Below, piece after piece: positions 7,712-16,806 of a stretch of DNA of 64,000 bases (position 1 is the stretch's first letter; the number at the start of each line of letters is the position of its first letter). The stretch covers positions 1 to 64,000 of the forward strand of contig JAEZKC010000059.1 in the NCBI GenBank assembly GCA_023436205.1, read 5' to 3'. This DNA comes from Fibrobacterota bacterium (lineage in GTDB: Bacteria > Fibrobacterota > Chitinivibrionia > Chitinivibrionales > Chitinispirillaceae). The translations under genes and the position numbers were made by a program. Below the pieces are notes generated by a model, which saw only the letters and a list, made by a program, of their open reading frames with translations, searched no databases and was not told the DNA's origin.

Positions 7712-9289
7712 TCAGTGCAACATCACTCTGTTCCTGAAAACTTTCTTTCCGCTTTCAATTCTGATAAAGTAAACGCCTTTGAGATTACGGGGCAAATTCA
7801 GTTCAAGAGACGTCCCGTTTACTTTCAGGTCTTTCCACCTTTGCACAACTCTTCCTTTGGCATCAAAGAGTGTTGCTCTCACTACACTTTGTACTCTATT
7901 CTCGAATTGAAGCATCACCCGACCATCAGGAAGGATTGCGATGCGGAAAGCAAGATTGTTCAGGTTAAATCTTGAAACCGGAGTAGTTTCAAAGAAAATG
8001 TAATTGTCAGGTGTGGCGGGCATCTGGTCTGGATCAATTATGATCTCGTTTGTCTTGAGTGGCGGAACACCTTCTACTTCAAAATCTGACGCATCTATAC
8101 GGCTTAGTGTATCACTTTCCAGGGCTAGTAAACTCATCTGCTGATCCACAAAGCCGAATAAAGCCCCTAGATTTCCCTGTTTCTGATTCATGCAGTATTT
8201 GGAGGCCCAGACAAGCGGCAGCATTGTGCTGTTAGTGGTGTCGGGAGTTAGTTTTTGCCGGTATTCAAAAGATACTCTTCCGTGTTCGTCATAAGAACGC
8301 CAGATAATGGTGCTGTCCCATGCTGTTGAAGATTTGAGATAGACACTGAAGGCATGGATCTGGTTTAGATCTGTTATGGTTGACTTTTCACCGCTATTGA
8401 TTTGCAGTTCCATCGGCCTGCCGGATGGAATCAATCCACAGGACGCTGCTTTCTTTATCGAATCAGGAACGGATGTAAACACTGCTGAGTAGTATCCGGC
8501 AGCATTACCCTCTTTTATCATGCTTGTAAAGGCTGAGGTGAAAGATGTCACATCGGGGGTAAGTTTTAGACTGAATTCGTTATAATAGTAATAGTAGTAG
8601 CTGCTGTAGTTGTTCATATTGGAAGGAATTCTGTAAATCGCTCCCTGCTGAACGGTTTTCTTAACGGTGCTGTAGCTTAGGATATGACTGTCTGCAGCAG
8701 AGGACCCTTTTCTGAATTCAACCGGAATTTCAGGCGGGCGGTCCCAGATATTATTCACGAAAATGGGTTTGAGATTGTAGGCGAATTCTTCGGGTGAGTT
8801 TTCCAGTGGTATTGTGTAAAGTATGCGGATCTTTCTTGTGCCGTTAATCGCCACTGGATAAATTTTCAGGCGGTAGTTGTTGTTACCCAGTCCTTCTATT
8901 AGGGCCGGGTCCCGGGGGCGCACCTGAATTTTATCTCTGTCCACTACGTCTTCATAGGCACTGTCAGCTGCAGCTCTGCTTTTAAGTTTTCCTTTAAGAA
9001 TTGTGTTTCCGTTCCAGAGAAGAAGTGATCTGATTGCTGTTCCGGGAGAAAGGGAAAAATCCCCCAAAATCTCCAGGGTATTGGCATCCCCCCAGTCTAC
9101 ACTTCCTACAGCTTTAATCTCAGCTTCCTCTATCACATCAGCATAGAAATTATGCATGGTAACGGTAAGTTTATTTGTCTGTAGTTGACAGTTCCCCCAG
9201 TCTTGACCGTTGCGGGTGGTCTGCCATCTGATTTCCGAGAACGCGGTGCTGCAAAGAAGCAGCCCGATGAGTAAAGTCTTTCTGTTCAT
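7712..9289 (-). CDS. Secreted VIT-like domain protein with T9SS-type C-terminal tail
   Basis: A 525-residue exported protein of unknown function. Residues 1-18 are a signal peptide (LLIGLLLCSTAFS). Residues about 20-170 resemble the VIT (vault/inter-alpha-trypsin) domain: the stretch with SLLLWNGNTILKGKL, AAADSAYEDVV and YRLKIYPVAINGTRKIRILY follows the usual 'G..L.G.v.....A...Y' pattern. A von Willebrand A-like middle is degenerate. Around residues 380-430, LVWASKYCMN and GFVDQQMSLLALESDTLSR match the end of VIT/VWA proteins. The last ~80 residues, with ATLFDAKGRVV and GVYFIRIESGKKVFRNRVML, resemble a type A T9SS sorting domain. The start has aaggaggg upstream. It is a paralogue of the protein at 31116-33278. 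Confidence 0.7.
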   Translation of the reverse strand: MNRKTLLIGLLLCSTAFSEIRWQTTRNGQDWGNCQLQTNKLTVTMHNFYADVIEEAEIKAVGSVDWGDANTLEILGDFSLSPGTAIRSLLLWNGNTILKGKLKSRAAADSAYEDVVDRDKIQVRPRDPALIEGLGNNNYRLKIYPVAINGTRKIRILYTIPLENSPEEFAYNLKPIFVNNIWDRPPEIPVEFRKGSSAADSHILSYSTVKKTVQQGAIYRIPSNMNNYSSYYYYYYNEFSLKLTPDVTSFTSAFTSMIKEGNAAGYYSAVFTSVPDSIKKAASCGLIPSGRPMELQINSGEKSTITDLNQIHAFSVYLKSSTAWDSTIIWRSYDEHGRVSFEYRQKLTPDTTNSTMLPLVWASKYCMNQKQGNLGALFGFVDQQMSLLALESDTLSRIDASDFEVEGVPPLKTNEIIIDPDQMPATPDNYIFFETTPVSRFNLNNLAFRIAILPDGRVMLQFENRVQSVVRATLFDAKGRVVQRWKDLKVNGTSLELNLPRNLKGVYFIRIESGKKVFRNRVMLH

Positions 9290-9500
9290 GCAAAACCCTC
9301 CTTTTGGGTGATTAAAACGATTAAGTTCTCATGAAATTAGTGCTTGTTGTAGATCTGACGTTTAGGAAGAGCTTCAGAAACCGCTCTAGCTTTTAGAGCA
9401 CTGATGTGGAGTAATCGGAAAGTAAAAGGGTTTTATCTGAAGCGAATTTGAACTGATTTCCTTTTTCTATTATATTGGAATTATCCGCTAAGACCTTGAC

Positions 9501-9509
9501 TGCTATAAT
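9501..9509 (+). promoter_or_regulatory. Extended -10 promoter for the fibro-slime cluster
   Basis: TGcTATAAT at 9501-9509 is a perfect extended -10 box. There is no convincing -35 element, which an extended -10 can tolerate. Transcription would begin near 9516, giving a leader of about 18 bases before the GTG at 9534. The 244-bp region 9290-9533 separates this gene from the divergent VIT-like gene and shows nothing else. Confidence 0.5.
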
Positions 9510-9533
9510 TTCGCAAATTTTGGAGGGCTGAAG

Positions 9534-9758
9534 GTGAAACATGTTTACTGTCTACTGTTTACAGTATTGTTTGCGGTAAGCCAGCATGCTCAATTGTCCA
9601 CACCAACAGTGCACTATCAGGCAAAACTTGTGGCCTCTCAGTCAGAGATGGCTTCAGGGGATTCATTACAGATCAGATGGGAGATAACTAGCGACACCGG
9701 TTCTATTATAGTCCGGATAGAATCAGAAAAACGATGGTTCAGAAAAAACTCACTCTAG
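9534..9758 (+). pseudogene. Internally deleted fibro-slime paralogue remnant
   Basis: A 74-residue frame that seems to be the two ends of a fibro-slime protein joined together. Residues 1-20 are a signal peptide (HVYCLLFTVLFAVSQHAQ). SEMASGDSLQIRWEITSDTG matches SEVKAGDSVKVEWVIMSDTG of the next gene, and the end, SIIVRIESEKRWFRKNSL, matches the T9SS tail SYLVRIESGGKVMQKRIFL of that gene. The fibro-slime/PA14 region and most of the Ig-like part are missing. A GTG start follows ggagggctga. It could still yield a small exported peptide, but a deletion product is the simplest reading. Confidence 0.6.
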
Positions 9759-9783
9759 GAAACTGACGGGAGAGGGCTGAAAT

Positions 9784-11817
9784 ATGTTGGTAAAAAAAAT
9801 CGCTTTATTGCTGGTCTTGTCGACAATCTGCTACAGTCAAATACTCCGGGACACACTTTTTGTTCCGGTCACCTACTATGACTTCCATTCTGACCGTAGT
9901 AACCCGGAATTCGAATGCCCTCATGCGTCGGGGGTGAGGTGGGGAATGGTGGCCGATACTCTTGACGAGGAGTTCAAACCTGTTCCGGGAGCTAATCCCT
10001 ATCTTAACCTGTCAGTCAGGAAATGGTTTAGGTCCTGGTTGCCGGGGGACTTTTTGGTTCCAAATTATTCACCTTCAGCTTCTTACATGCAGCATAATGA
10101 TTCATCAATAGAAACTGGCGCACCGGTTGCCTTTTCCGGATTTACTTCTGCAGAGCATGATACTGCTTTTAAAAACCGTGTGGTCGAGGACTTTCTGGTT
10201 TTCCAGCACCAGGGAAATGGCGTGTATACTTTTGAAAACGACAGTTTTTTTCCTCTGGACAACAGAGGATTCGGAAATGAATGGAACAATACCTCCGAGA
10301 CCAGTTCTCATAATCATTCATTTGCCATGGAGATGGTATGGAAAATTATAATGGAGAGGGGGCTTTGTTTACCGTTCAGGGCAAATGGAGATCTATGGGT
10401 CTTTGTAGATAATAAGCTGGTACTGGACCTAGGAGGGTTTCATTCTCTTATTGAGGACACACTCAAACTTGATGATCTGGGGCTTGAAGAGGGTAAGGTT
10501 TACGATCTGCGAGTGTTTTATGCTCAGCGGCACTCTAGCAGCACACCTTCTTTGAAGTTGAGTCTAACTATATTAGTTGCGACCCATGGTGATTACTGGC
10601 CTCAGCTTAGTTCTTCCGCCAGTGAAGTTAAGGCTGGAGATTCGGTTAAAGTGGAATGGGTTATTATGTCCGATACCGGGTTGGTAACCGATTATCCTGC
10701 TACATTCACATGGACTATAACCGAGGTGTCATGGTTAAGATCAGTAGAAACTCCCTATCTGCTCAAGTCGGGGATGAGTTGCACTTTTATACCGGAACAT
10801 GCCTCTAAAAAATTATTGGTAAAGGGGAGGTTTGAAAATCCTGAGAAAGGATATTTTGCCAAAGATTCCGTATATATTGACGTGCTTCCCGGTAATCCTG
10901 CACAACTGGTAATCGAAAAGTCAGGTGATTCCACCATGAGTCTGCATGAACCCTGTCCAGTAGATACTGTAACTATAGGGGTTTTTGAAACAATTCAGCC
11001 TTTATATGCTGTCTTGAGAGACCGGTTTGGAAACTGGGTTTCGCTGGCTGATTCGGTAAACTGGACAAGTGAGGATACATCCATTGCTCGGGTAACTAAG
11101 TCAGTGCGGTCCGGTGAGCTATATAATGTAATAAGAATGGCGCCCGGCGGTATTACCCGCCTCTTTGCCGAAACTAAGGGTGGACTAGCAGATACTGTTT
11201 ATGTGAAACTGGTTCAGGTGCCAAGCTGTACCAATTTCAAGATGACCATCGATACCGGTAGTTCCCCTGCCGCGTTTCTGATAAAAGATAGTGTATATGT
11301 AAATTATAATGAAGAATTGACTTTGCATGAGATCGTCACTGACTGTACAGGCCGGAAGCTCTCAGAGTATGATGCCGTTGACTCCTTGCGGAACCGCTTC
11401 AGTTGGAGTACTAATATCCCACAAAACAGGGCTGATGGGCCAATGCTAACTTTAAAGCCCACACATAACGGATTCGTAAAATTATTTTACCAATACGAAT
11501 CTCACGTCTTTGAACAGACCTTGTGGATTATTGTCCGTCCTTCGTCGACTGTTTCTCCACTGTCTTTTAGCTCAGCCTCACAGAATGGGGCTAGCATTTG
11601 TGTCGCTGGAAATATTTTCAGGCTGCCCAAGTCGGGAATGATTATAGTTCGTCTATTTGACTTATCTGGTAGATGCATCGCAGATTTGTATAGAGGGAAT
11701 GTAGAGTCGGGCATAAGTCGCCTGAAAGTACCATCACTTAGTATTGGTTCCTATCTGGTTAGAATTGAATCCGGAGGTAAAGTGATGCAGAAAAGGATTT
11801 TTCTTAACGGCAGGTGA
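9784..11817 (+). CDS. Fibro-slime domain surface protein with T9SS-type tail
   Basis: A 677-residue exported protein. Residues 1-18 are a signal peptide. Residues about 24-265 form the fibro-slime domain, a PA14-like family described from Fibrobacter: VPVTYYDFHSDRSNPEFECP, then ANGDLWVFVDNKLVLDLGG and the closing DLRVFYAQRHSSSTPSLKL. Two Ig/bacterial-adhesin-like stretches follow (from about 275, SASEVKAGDSVKVEW, and about 395-480). The last ~80 residues carry the sorting-tail pattern VRLFDLSGRCIADLY and SYLVRIESGGKVMQKRIFL. Likely role is surface attachment or polysaccharide binding; this is inference from the family. It lies 26 bp after the remnant gene and 27 bp before a paralogue. Confidence 0.82.
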   Translation: MLVKKIALLLVLSTICYSQILRDTLFVPVTYYDFHSDRSNPEFECPHASGVRWGMVADTLDEEFKPVPGANPYLNLSVRKWFRSWLPGDFLVPNYSPSASYMQHNDSSIETGAPVAFSGFTSAEHDTAFKNRVVEDFLVFQHQGNGVYTFENDSFFPLDNRGFGNEWNNTSETSSHNHSFAMEMVWKIIMERGLCLPFRANGDLWVFVDNKLVLDLGGFHSLIEDTLKLDDLGLEEGKVYDLRVFYAQRHSSSTPSLKLSLTILVATHGDYWPQLSSSASEVKAGDSVKVEWVIMSDTGLVTDYPATFTWTITEVSWLRSVETPYLLKSGMSCTFIPEHASKKLLVKGRFENPEKGYFAKDSVYIDVLPGNPAQLVIEKSGDSTMSLHEPCPVDTVTIGVFETIQPLYAVLRDRFGNWVSLADSVNWTSEDTSIARVTKSVRSGELYNVIRMAPGGITRLFAETKGGLADTVYVKLVQVPSCTNFKMTIDTGSSPAAFLIKDSVYVNYNEELTLHEIVTDCTGRKLSEYDAVDSLRNRFSWSTNIPQNRADGPMLTLKPTHNGFVKLFYQYESHVFEQTLWIIVRPSSTVSPLSFSSASQNGASICVAGNIFRLPKSGMIIVRLFDLSGRCIADLYRGNVESGISRLKVPSLSIGSYLVRIESGGKVMQKRIFLNGR

Positions 11818-11844
11818 ATTTATTTACATTGAAGGGGGTTAAGA

Positions 11845-13547
11845 ATGTGTTGCAAAATGCTGGGATACCTGTTATTGCCTGTGGTCTGTTTTGCCCAGAT
11901 TACCCTTGAAACAATTTCTGTCCCGGTAACAGTTTATGATTTCCACTCGGATAGAACAAATCCTGAATTCGAATGTCCCCACTACTCAGGATTGAGGCTT
12001 GGGATGGTGGCTGAATCTTTAGATGCGGATTTCAAACCGGTTGTGGGGTCTAATCCTTATCTTAATCATTCGGTAAAAAATTGGTTCCGCTCGTGGTCTG
12101 ATTTCGCAATAAGTGATTTTTCTACTCCCTCTTATCTACCTGGGGCTCAGTATCAAGAACGTTTGTCGGACAGGAATGATGAAGCAAGGACTTACGTAAT
12201 CTTTAATGGGTTTGTTTTTGCTGACCATGATACTTCTTTTAAGAATTTAGTGATTCGGGATTCTCTACTATTTCATAGTGTGGGAAATGGTTTTCATTCG
12301 ATGATGCTGAAGAGTTTTACCCCATTGATGGTCGAGGATTCGGTAATGAGTGGACAAGTGTTGATGGTGCTACAGCTCACAATCAATCCTTCACCATGGA
12401 GATGTCATTTCCATTTTACGGGGACAGGGGGAGGCAACTCACTGTCAGGGCAAGTGGTGATCTGTGGGTGTATCTGGATGACAAACTTGTCATAGACTTG
12501 GGTGGTTTTCACGAAGCTCAGGAAAGCACATTGTCCTTTGATAGTCTTGGTTTGACCATCGGTAAAGAATACATTATACGGTTCTTCTATGCCCAGCGTC
12601 ACACAATCCATGGTTCAACTCTGAGAATCCAACACAACCTTTTTTCCCATCCGAAACAGTGCGGTTTGTTTGCTTCCGGTATACAATCAGAAGTAAAGGC
12701 TGGAGACACTCTGAAATTGGAAGTGAAATATCAATGTGACGGTATACCACTTGACATTCCGGGGGGTGTCGAATGGGGTATGAAAGATTTGGCAGGAGTA
12801 AACGGTAGCGAGGTCCTGAATGATTTAGGGAATGGACGCTGTAATTTCACTCCCACGAAAGCTTATACTACCGTGATGATCTGGGCCAGGTATAATAATC
12901 CAGAAGAAACGATCACAATAAGTGACACCGCCTATGTCCAGGTTGTCCCGGGAGACCCGGAGCTGGTATCGATCGAGTTATCCTCAGATTCATTGGTGAG
13001 TCTTAGAGATGCTAAACCGCTGGATACAGTGAAAATCGGTGCTTCCGAAAGCCAGAAGTCCATTTTCGCAGTGATCAGGGACCGATTCGCTAATTGGTTG
13101 TACCCCGCATATCCGGCCACCTGGACAAGTGAAAATCCCTCTTGCGTTGGTACGGCAGCTGGGCAGCATATAACCCGCGGGGAAGGTTTGGTGCAGAGGT
13201 CGAGTGAATCAGGCGGGGCTACCAGGCTTTTTGTCATATCAAATCAGGGTTTTATGGATACCGTTCTGGTAAATGTCGAGAACGCCTCGTTACTGTCTGG
13301 TCATATTTTAGCTGGAGGCAGTGAGGTTCAGTTGAAGGCGGGCAGTTGCCTGTTCCGCATTGATAAGCCGGGCTACGCAGTTCTGCGCATTTATGATCTG
13401 GCCGGCAGATTGAAAGCGGACATGTTCGGTGGATTGATGCCTGCAGGAACCATGGTGGTTAGAATGCCTGAACTGGGAGCAGGTGCGTACCTGCTTAAAT
13501 TTGAATGCGGGGGGAAGATTCAGCAAAGAAGAGTGGTATTAAAGTGA
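11845..13547 (+). pseudogene. Fibro-slime domain surface protein, frameshifted
   Basis: A paralogue of the preceding gene, broken by one frameshift. The first frame (from ATG 11845) gives a signal peptide and VPVTVYDFHSDRTNPEFECP, and runs correctly to GNGF near 12294. The correct continuation, DDAEEFYPIDGRGFGNEW, then MEMSFPFYGDRGRQL and ASGDLWVYLDDKLVIDLGG, is in another frame that stays open to 13547. Adding one base in the T run at 12291-12294 restores alignment to the paralogue, giving about 567 residues. The tail LRIYDLAGRLKADMF plus GAYLLKFECGGKIQQRRVVL is the T9SS-like end. Either a recent pseudogene or a homopolymer sequencing error. Confidence 0.78.
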
Positions 13548-13593
13548 AGTGATCTGATGATAAGAGATACCGGAACATTGAAACATTCTTGAG

Positions 13594-13688
13594 TATAATG
13601 TATTTTCGATATACAATGTAGACAATGAGGTCTCATTGAAAAGGATTTCAGAAAGCGACGCGGCTCTCTCCACTGGAGAGGGCTTTTT
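13594..13688 (+). other. Possible short leader RNA or small RNA upstream of alaA
   Basis: A perfect TATAAT (13594-13599) is followed by a 7-bp hairpin with a 2-base turn (caatgag/ctcattg, 13623-13638) and then a strong intrinsic terminator (13663-13688), all inside the 168-bp gap before alaA. If the -10 box is real it would make a transcript of about 80 bases. No good -35 box at the right distance was seen. The terminator may simply end the fibro-slime transcript. Confidence 0.3.
13663..13688 (+). terminator. Intrinsic terminator before alaA
   Basis: gctctctcca and tggagagggc form a 10-bp stem (one T-G pair) closing on a tight loop, followed directly by ttttt. It lies 115 bp after the fibro-slime paralogue and 27 bp before the alaA start. 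Confidence 0.75.
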
Positions 13689-13715
13689 CATTATTTAACA
13701 GAGGGTTTTGGGGCA

Positions 13716-14936
13716 ATGGTCACCATCAAGAAATCATCGAAACTGGACAATGTGCTGTACGATATCCGCGGACCTGTGCTGGACGAGGCCAAGAGGCTTG
13801 AGGATGAGGGTTTTCAGATTCTGAAGCTCAATACCGGCAATCCGGCACCGTTCGGGCTTCTGGCTCCGGATGAAATTATTCACGACTTTAAGATCAACCT
13901 GCACACAACTCAGGGTTACTGCGATTCCAAAGGACTTTTTGCGGCTCGTAAGGCGATCATGCAGTATTGTCAGCAGAAGATGATCCGCGGGGTGGATATT
14001 GAGGATATCTATATAGGTAATGGGGTCAGTGAGGTGATTGTCATGGCAATGCAGGCGCTGCTGGACAGTGGTGACGAAATATTGATACCCTCACCTGATT
14101 ATCCTCTCTGGACCGCTGCTGCCAATTTATCTGGAGGTAAAGCTGTACACTACCGCTGTGATGAAGAGTCTGACTGGTATCCGGATCTGGAGGATATTAA
14201 GAAAAAGGTGACGCCCAGAACCAAGGGTGTTGTCATTATCAATCCCAACAATCCCACTGGTGCACTGTATCCCAAAGAGCTTCTGGAAGATCTGGTTGAA
14301 ATCGCCCGACAGAACAATCTGATTGTATTCTCTGATGAAATTTATGATAAGATTACCTACGATGGTGCCGAACACACCGCCACCGCATCACTTGCCGATG
14401 ATCTCTTTTTTGTCACTTTTAACGGCCTTTCAAAAACATACCGGGTTGCCGGGTTCAGGGTCGGGTGGATGGTGGTGAGCGGTAACAAGGAGTGCGCAAA
14501 AGATTACCTTGAAGGCCTTACTATGCTTGCATCGATGCGGCTTTGCAGCAATGTTCCGGGGCAATCCATCATTCAGACTGCACTGGGGGGTTATCAGAGT
14601 ATCTATGATCTTACCAGAAAAGGTGGACGACTTTACGAACAGCGTGAAATCGCTCATTCCATGCTTACCTCCATTCCGGGGGTCAGCTGTGTGAAGCCCA
14701 TGGCAGCATTCTATGCTTTTCCTAAAGTGGACATCAAAAAGTTTAATATTGTAAATGATGAAAAATTCATGCTTGATTTGGTAAGAAACGAGCGAATTCT
14801 CCTTGTGCATGGAACTGGATTTAACTGGCCTGAACCGGATCACTTCAGAGTGGTTTACCTTCCCAGGGCCGATGAACTCATCGAAGCCATGAACCGCATC
14901 AAGAGTTTTCTTTCCACTTATCGGCAGGTCTGCTGA
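13716..14936 (+). CDS. alaA: Alanine aminotransferase AlaA
   Basis: A cytoplasmic PLP-dependent class I aminotransferase making alanine from pyruvate and glutamate. It matches E. coli AlaA almost end to end by eye: SSKLDNVLYDIRGPVLDEAK, LNTGNPAPFG, TQGYCDSKGL, SPDYPLWTAAANLSGGKAVH and EMLASMRLC-type stretch all correspond. The PLP-binding lysine is Lys240 in FNGLSKTYRVAGFR, with Asp207 in SDEIYDK and Asn179 in NPNNPTGA. The 406-residue length is normal. It is a single gene between two hairpin terminators, with a strong candidate terminator immediately upstream of its start that could act as an attenuator. Confidence 0.95.
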   Translation: MVTIKKSSKLDNVLYDIRGPVLDEAKRLEDEGFQILKLNTGNPAPFGLLAPDEIIHDFKINLHTTQGYCDSKGLFAARKAIMQYCQQKMIRGVDIEDIYIGNGVSEVIVMAMQALLDSGDEILIPSPDYPLWTAAANLSGGKAVHYRCDEESDWYPDLEDIKKKVTPRTKGVVIINPNNPTGALYPKELLEDLVEIARQNNLIVFSDEIYDKITYDGAEHTATASLADDLFFVTFNGLSKTYRVAGFRVGWMVVSGNKECAKDYLEGLTMLASMRLCSNVPGQSIIQTALGGYQSIYDLTRKGGRLYEQREIAHSMLTSIPGVSCVKPMAAFYAFPKVDIKKFNIVNDEKFMLDLVRNERILLVHGTGFNWPEPDHFRVVYLPRADELIEAMNRIKSFLSTYRQVC

Positions 14937-14943
14937 TGTTAAG

Positions 14944-14963
14944 GGCGGGGAGTATTCCCCGCC
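14944..14963 (+). terminator. GC-rich hairpin after alaA
   Basis: ggcgggga / tccccgcc form a perfect 8-bp stem with a 4-base loop eight bases after the alaA stop. The following sequence (attctca) has few T residues, so it may be a Rho-assisted or weak intrinsic terminator. Confidence 0.6.
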
Positions 14964-15061
14964 ATTCTCACTTGCTCTGGTAAGCTGGTGTTTCATTTTA
15001 GGATAAGATCCCCACCATTCTGCACTATATTAATGTATAGCAATTTTACTCTCAAGTAAAA

Positions 15062-15102
15062 CTCAGGTATACTTGTTGCACTGGCATAAGTGTAAGCCTG
15101 AG
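15062..15102. other. Long imperfect hairpin in the gap 14964-15255
   Basis: ctcagg plus tatactt pairs with aagtgta plus cctgag: a 13-bp stem with one 2-base bulge and one wobble pair around a 13-base loop. A run of nine T residues follows at about 15119-15127, 16 bases later. It lies ~150 bp upstream of the LysM/M23 gene. It could be a terminator, a leader structure or a repeat; the remaining part of this 319-bp gap shows no gene. Confidence 0.4.
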
Positions 15103-15255
15103 AAAAGAAAAAGCTTGGTTTTTTTTTGCCCTTATGGTTATATTGAATTGATATTAGCGGTCTGCAGCGACCGTCTATTCCAATCAGGACATAATTGCAT
15201 CTCCGGCTTAAGCGTTTTCAACAGTCCTGTTTAACTGAGTATTCAAAGGTTTAAC

Positions 15256-16215
15256 ATGAAATTTTCAGGTTTTCTATTCTCAATTTGCATTCTCTGGTCA
15301 ATGGCAGCGGCTGTGCCGGTTTCCAAAGATGAAATCGATTTCTCTTTGGCTTTCGAACCCTCTCCGCCTGAACAGGACAGCCTGAGGGAGGCGGGGACCA
15401 CCGATGAGGGGGAGGATTTCAGCTCCCTGTTTGAAGATATCTATATGGAAATCGACACATCATATGGATGGAACAATTCTAAAGTCAATGTCGGCCGTTT
15501 CGATTACCGGTCACTTTCAGTTTCAGATACCATCAGAATTCCACTAATAGATTCTGCACAGAACCGTTTCTACTGCCACCCCTTTAACAACTATGTAACT
15601 TCTCCTTTTGGTCCCCGCCGATATCTCTGGCATTATGGTATCGATGTGAAACTTCACAAGGGTGATACCGTTCGCTGTGTATTTGATGGCATTGTCAGAG
15701 CAACTCAGTACGACAGGCGTGGATACGGGAATGTGGTTGTAGTTCGTCATCACAGCGGCATAGAAACAGTTTACGGTCATCTTTCCAAGGCAACTGTTGC
15801 CCCCAATCAGAAAATCAAGGCTGGGGAAATGGTCGGTTTGGGAGGCAATACCGGACGATCCACCGGACCGCACCTGCATTTTGAGATTCGTTACTTTGGA
15901 GAACCTTTTGATCCTGGTCATATTATCGATTTTGAAAACTATGCACTGAAGGCCAATACACTAGTGCTTACTCGTGATGATTTTGAGTATCTTACCGAGC
16001 TTCGCAAAACTGTTTATTACACTGTGCGTCGCGGGGATAACTTGGGTTCCATTGCCCGCCGGCACAGAACCAGTGTAACCGCACTGTGCAGGTTAAACGG
16101 AATTCGGCCTCGAACTATCCTCAGTGTAGGACGAAGACTGGTAGTGCGTTCAGGTAAGCAGATCGAGCAGGAGCTTACACTTCAGGTACAAAAGACTTCT
16201 GATCCCAGTCAGTAG
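15256..16215 (+). CDS. Secreted M23 endopeptidase with C-terminal LysM domain
   Basis: A periplasmic peptidoglycan DD-endopeptidase. Residues 1-20 are a signal peptide. The M23 (LytM) domain at about 112-225 has all expected zinc and catalytic residues: His126 and Asp130 in WHYGID, His175 in YGHL, and His206 and His208 in PHLHFEIR. A LysM peptidoglycan-binding domain follows at about 254-298 (YTVRRGDNLGSIARRH). The order catalytic-then-LysM is the reverse of NlpD. The residues are intact, unlike in the EnvC-like gene at 19552, so this is likely an active hydrolase used in growth or division. It is monocistronic by spacing. Confidence 0.88.
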   Translation: MKFSGFLFSICILWSMAAAVPVSKDEIDFSLAFEPSPPEQDSLREAGTTDEGEDFSSLFEDIYMEIDTSYGWNNSKVNVGRFDYRSLSVSDTIRIPLIDSAQNRFYCHPFNNYVTSPFGPRRYLWHYGIDVKLHKGDTVRCVFDGIVRATQYDRRGYGNVVVVRHHSGIETVYGHLSKATVAPNQKIKAGEMVGLGGNTGRSTGPHLHFEIRYFGEPFDPGHIIDFENYALKANTLVLTRDDFEYLTELRKTVYYTVRRGDNLGSIARRHRTSVTALCRLNGIRPRTILSVGRRLVVRSGKQIEQELTLQVQKTSDPSQ

Positions 16216-16324
16216 ATTTCCTCCGGTTTTCCTCTTGTGGTTCAAATTACTTGGTCCAGTTATGAACCCAGTGTATTTTTGTTAGTATGTTTAACCGTTT
16301 TTTCTGGATTAGTGATTAAATCAA

Positions 16325-16804
16325 ATGCTTATACAGGTTGAAGTTGCTTCTTTCGCAGTCGATCCGGCCCGGAATTCACCTCTAGTGGTGTTGAGGGAAA
16401 CTGGTGGTATTCGATCCGTGGCCATTCCCATTGGCCCACTGGAGGCCAGTGCTATTGCAATTCACTCTCTTCAGGTAGAGCCCGATAAGCCACTTACTAT
16501 TGATCTGGTTAAAATAGTGATCGAGCAACTCGGTGCCCAGCTTACTCGAGTGGTGATAAATGATGTGATTGAGCAGTCATTTCAGGCTCAAATGCAGATA
16601 TTGAGCGAAAATGCGATAAAAGTGATGGAATGTCGCCCCTGTGATGCGATCGGGCTTGCATTGAGATTCGAATGCCCCATTTTCGTTAGTGAATCTGTCT
16701 TTACAAAACTTCAGCCCGGCAGCAATACCTCTGAAGCCGACCTTTTGCGGAAAAACATTAAATCTCTCGATACAACTGAATTCGGTCGTTTCGTTCTGGA
16801 GTAG
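16325..16804 (+). CDS. Bifunctional nuclease family protein (BFN, DUF151)
   Basis: A 159-residue cytoplasmic protein with the BFN/DUF151 domain covering residues about 8-130. Recognisable stretches are VVLRETGGIRSVAIPIGPLE, AIAIHSLQ and the conserved RPCDAIGLALRFECPIFVSE. Members have been reported to have DNase/RNase activity in plants, but the bacterial role is poorly defined. No clear ribosome-binding site precedes the ATG. The stop codon overlaps the ggag that serves the next gene, which starts two bases later, so the two are probably co-translated. Confidence 0.82.
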   Translation: MLIQVEVASFAVDPARNSPLVVLRETGGIRSVAIPIGPLEASAIAIHSLQVEPDKPLTIDLVKIVIEQLGAQLTRVVINDVIEQSFQAQMQILSENAIKVMECRPCDAIGLALRFECPIFVSESVFTKLQPGSNTSEADLLRKNIKSLDTTEFGRFVLE

Positions 16805-16806
16805 AT

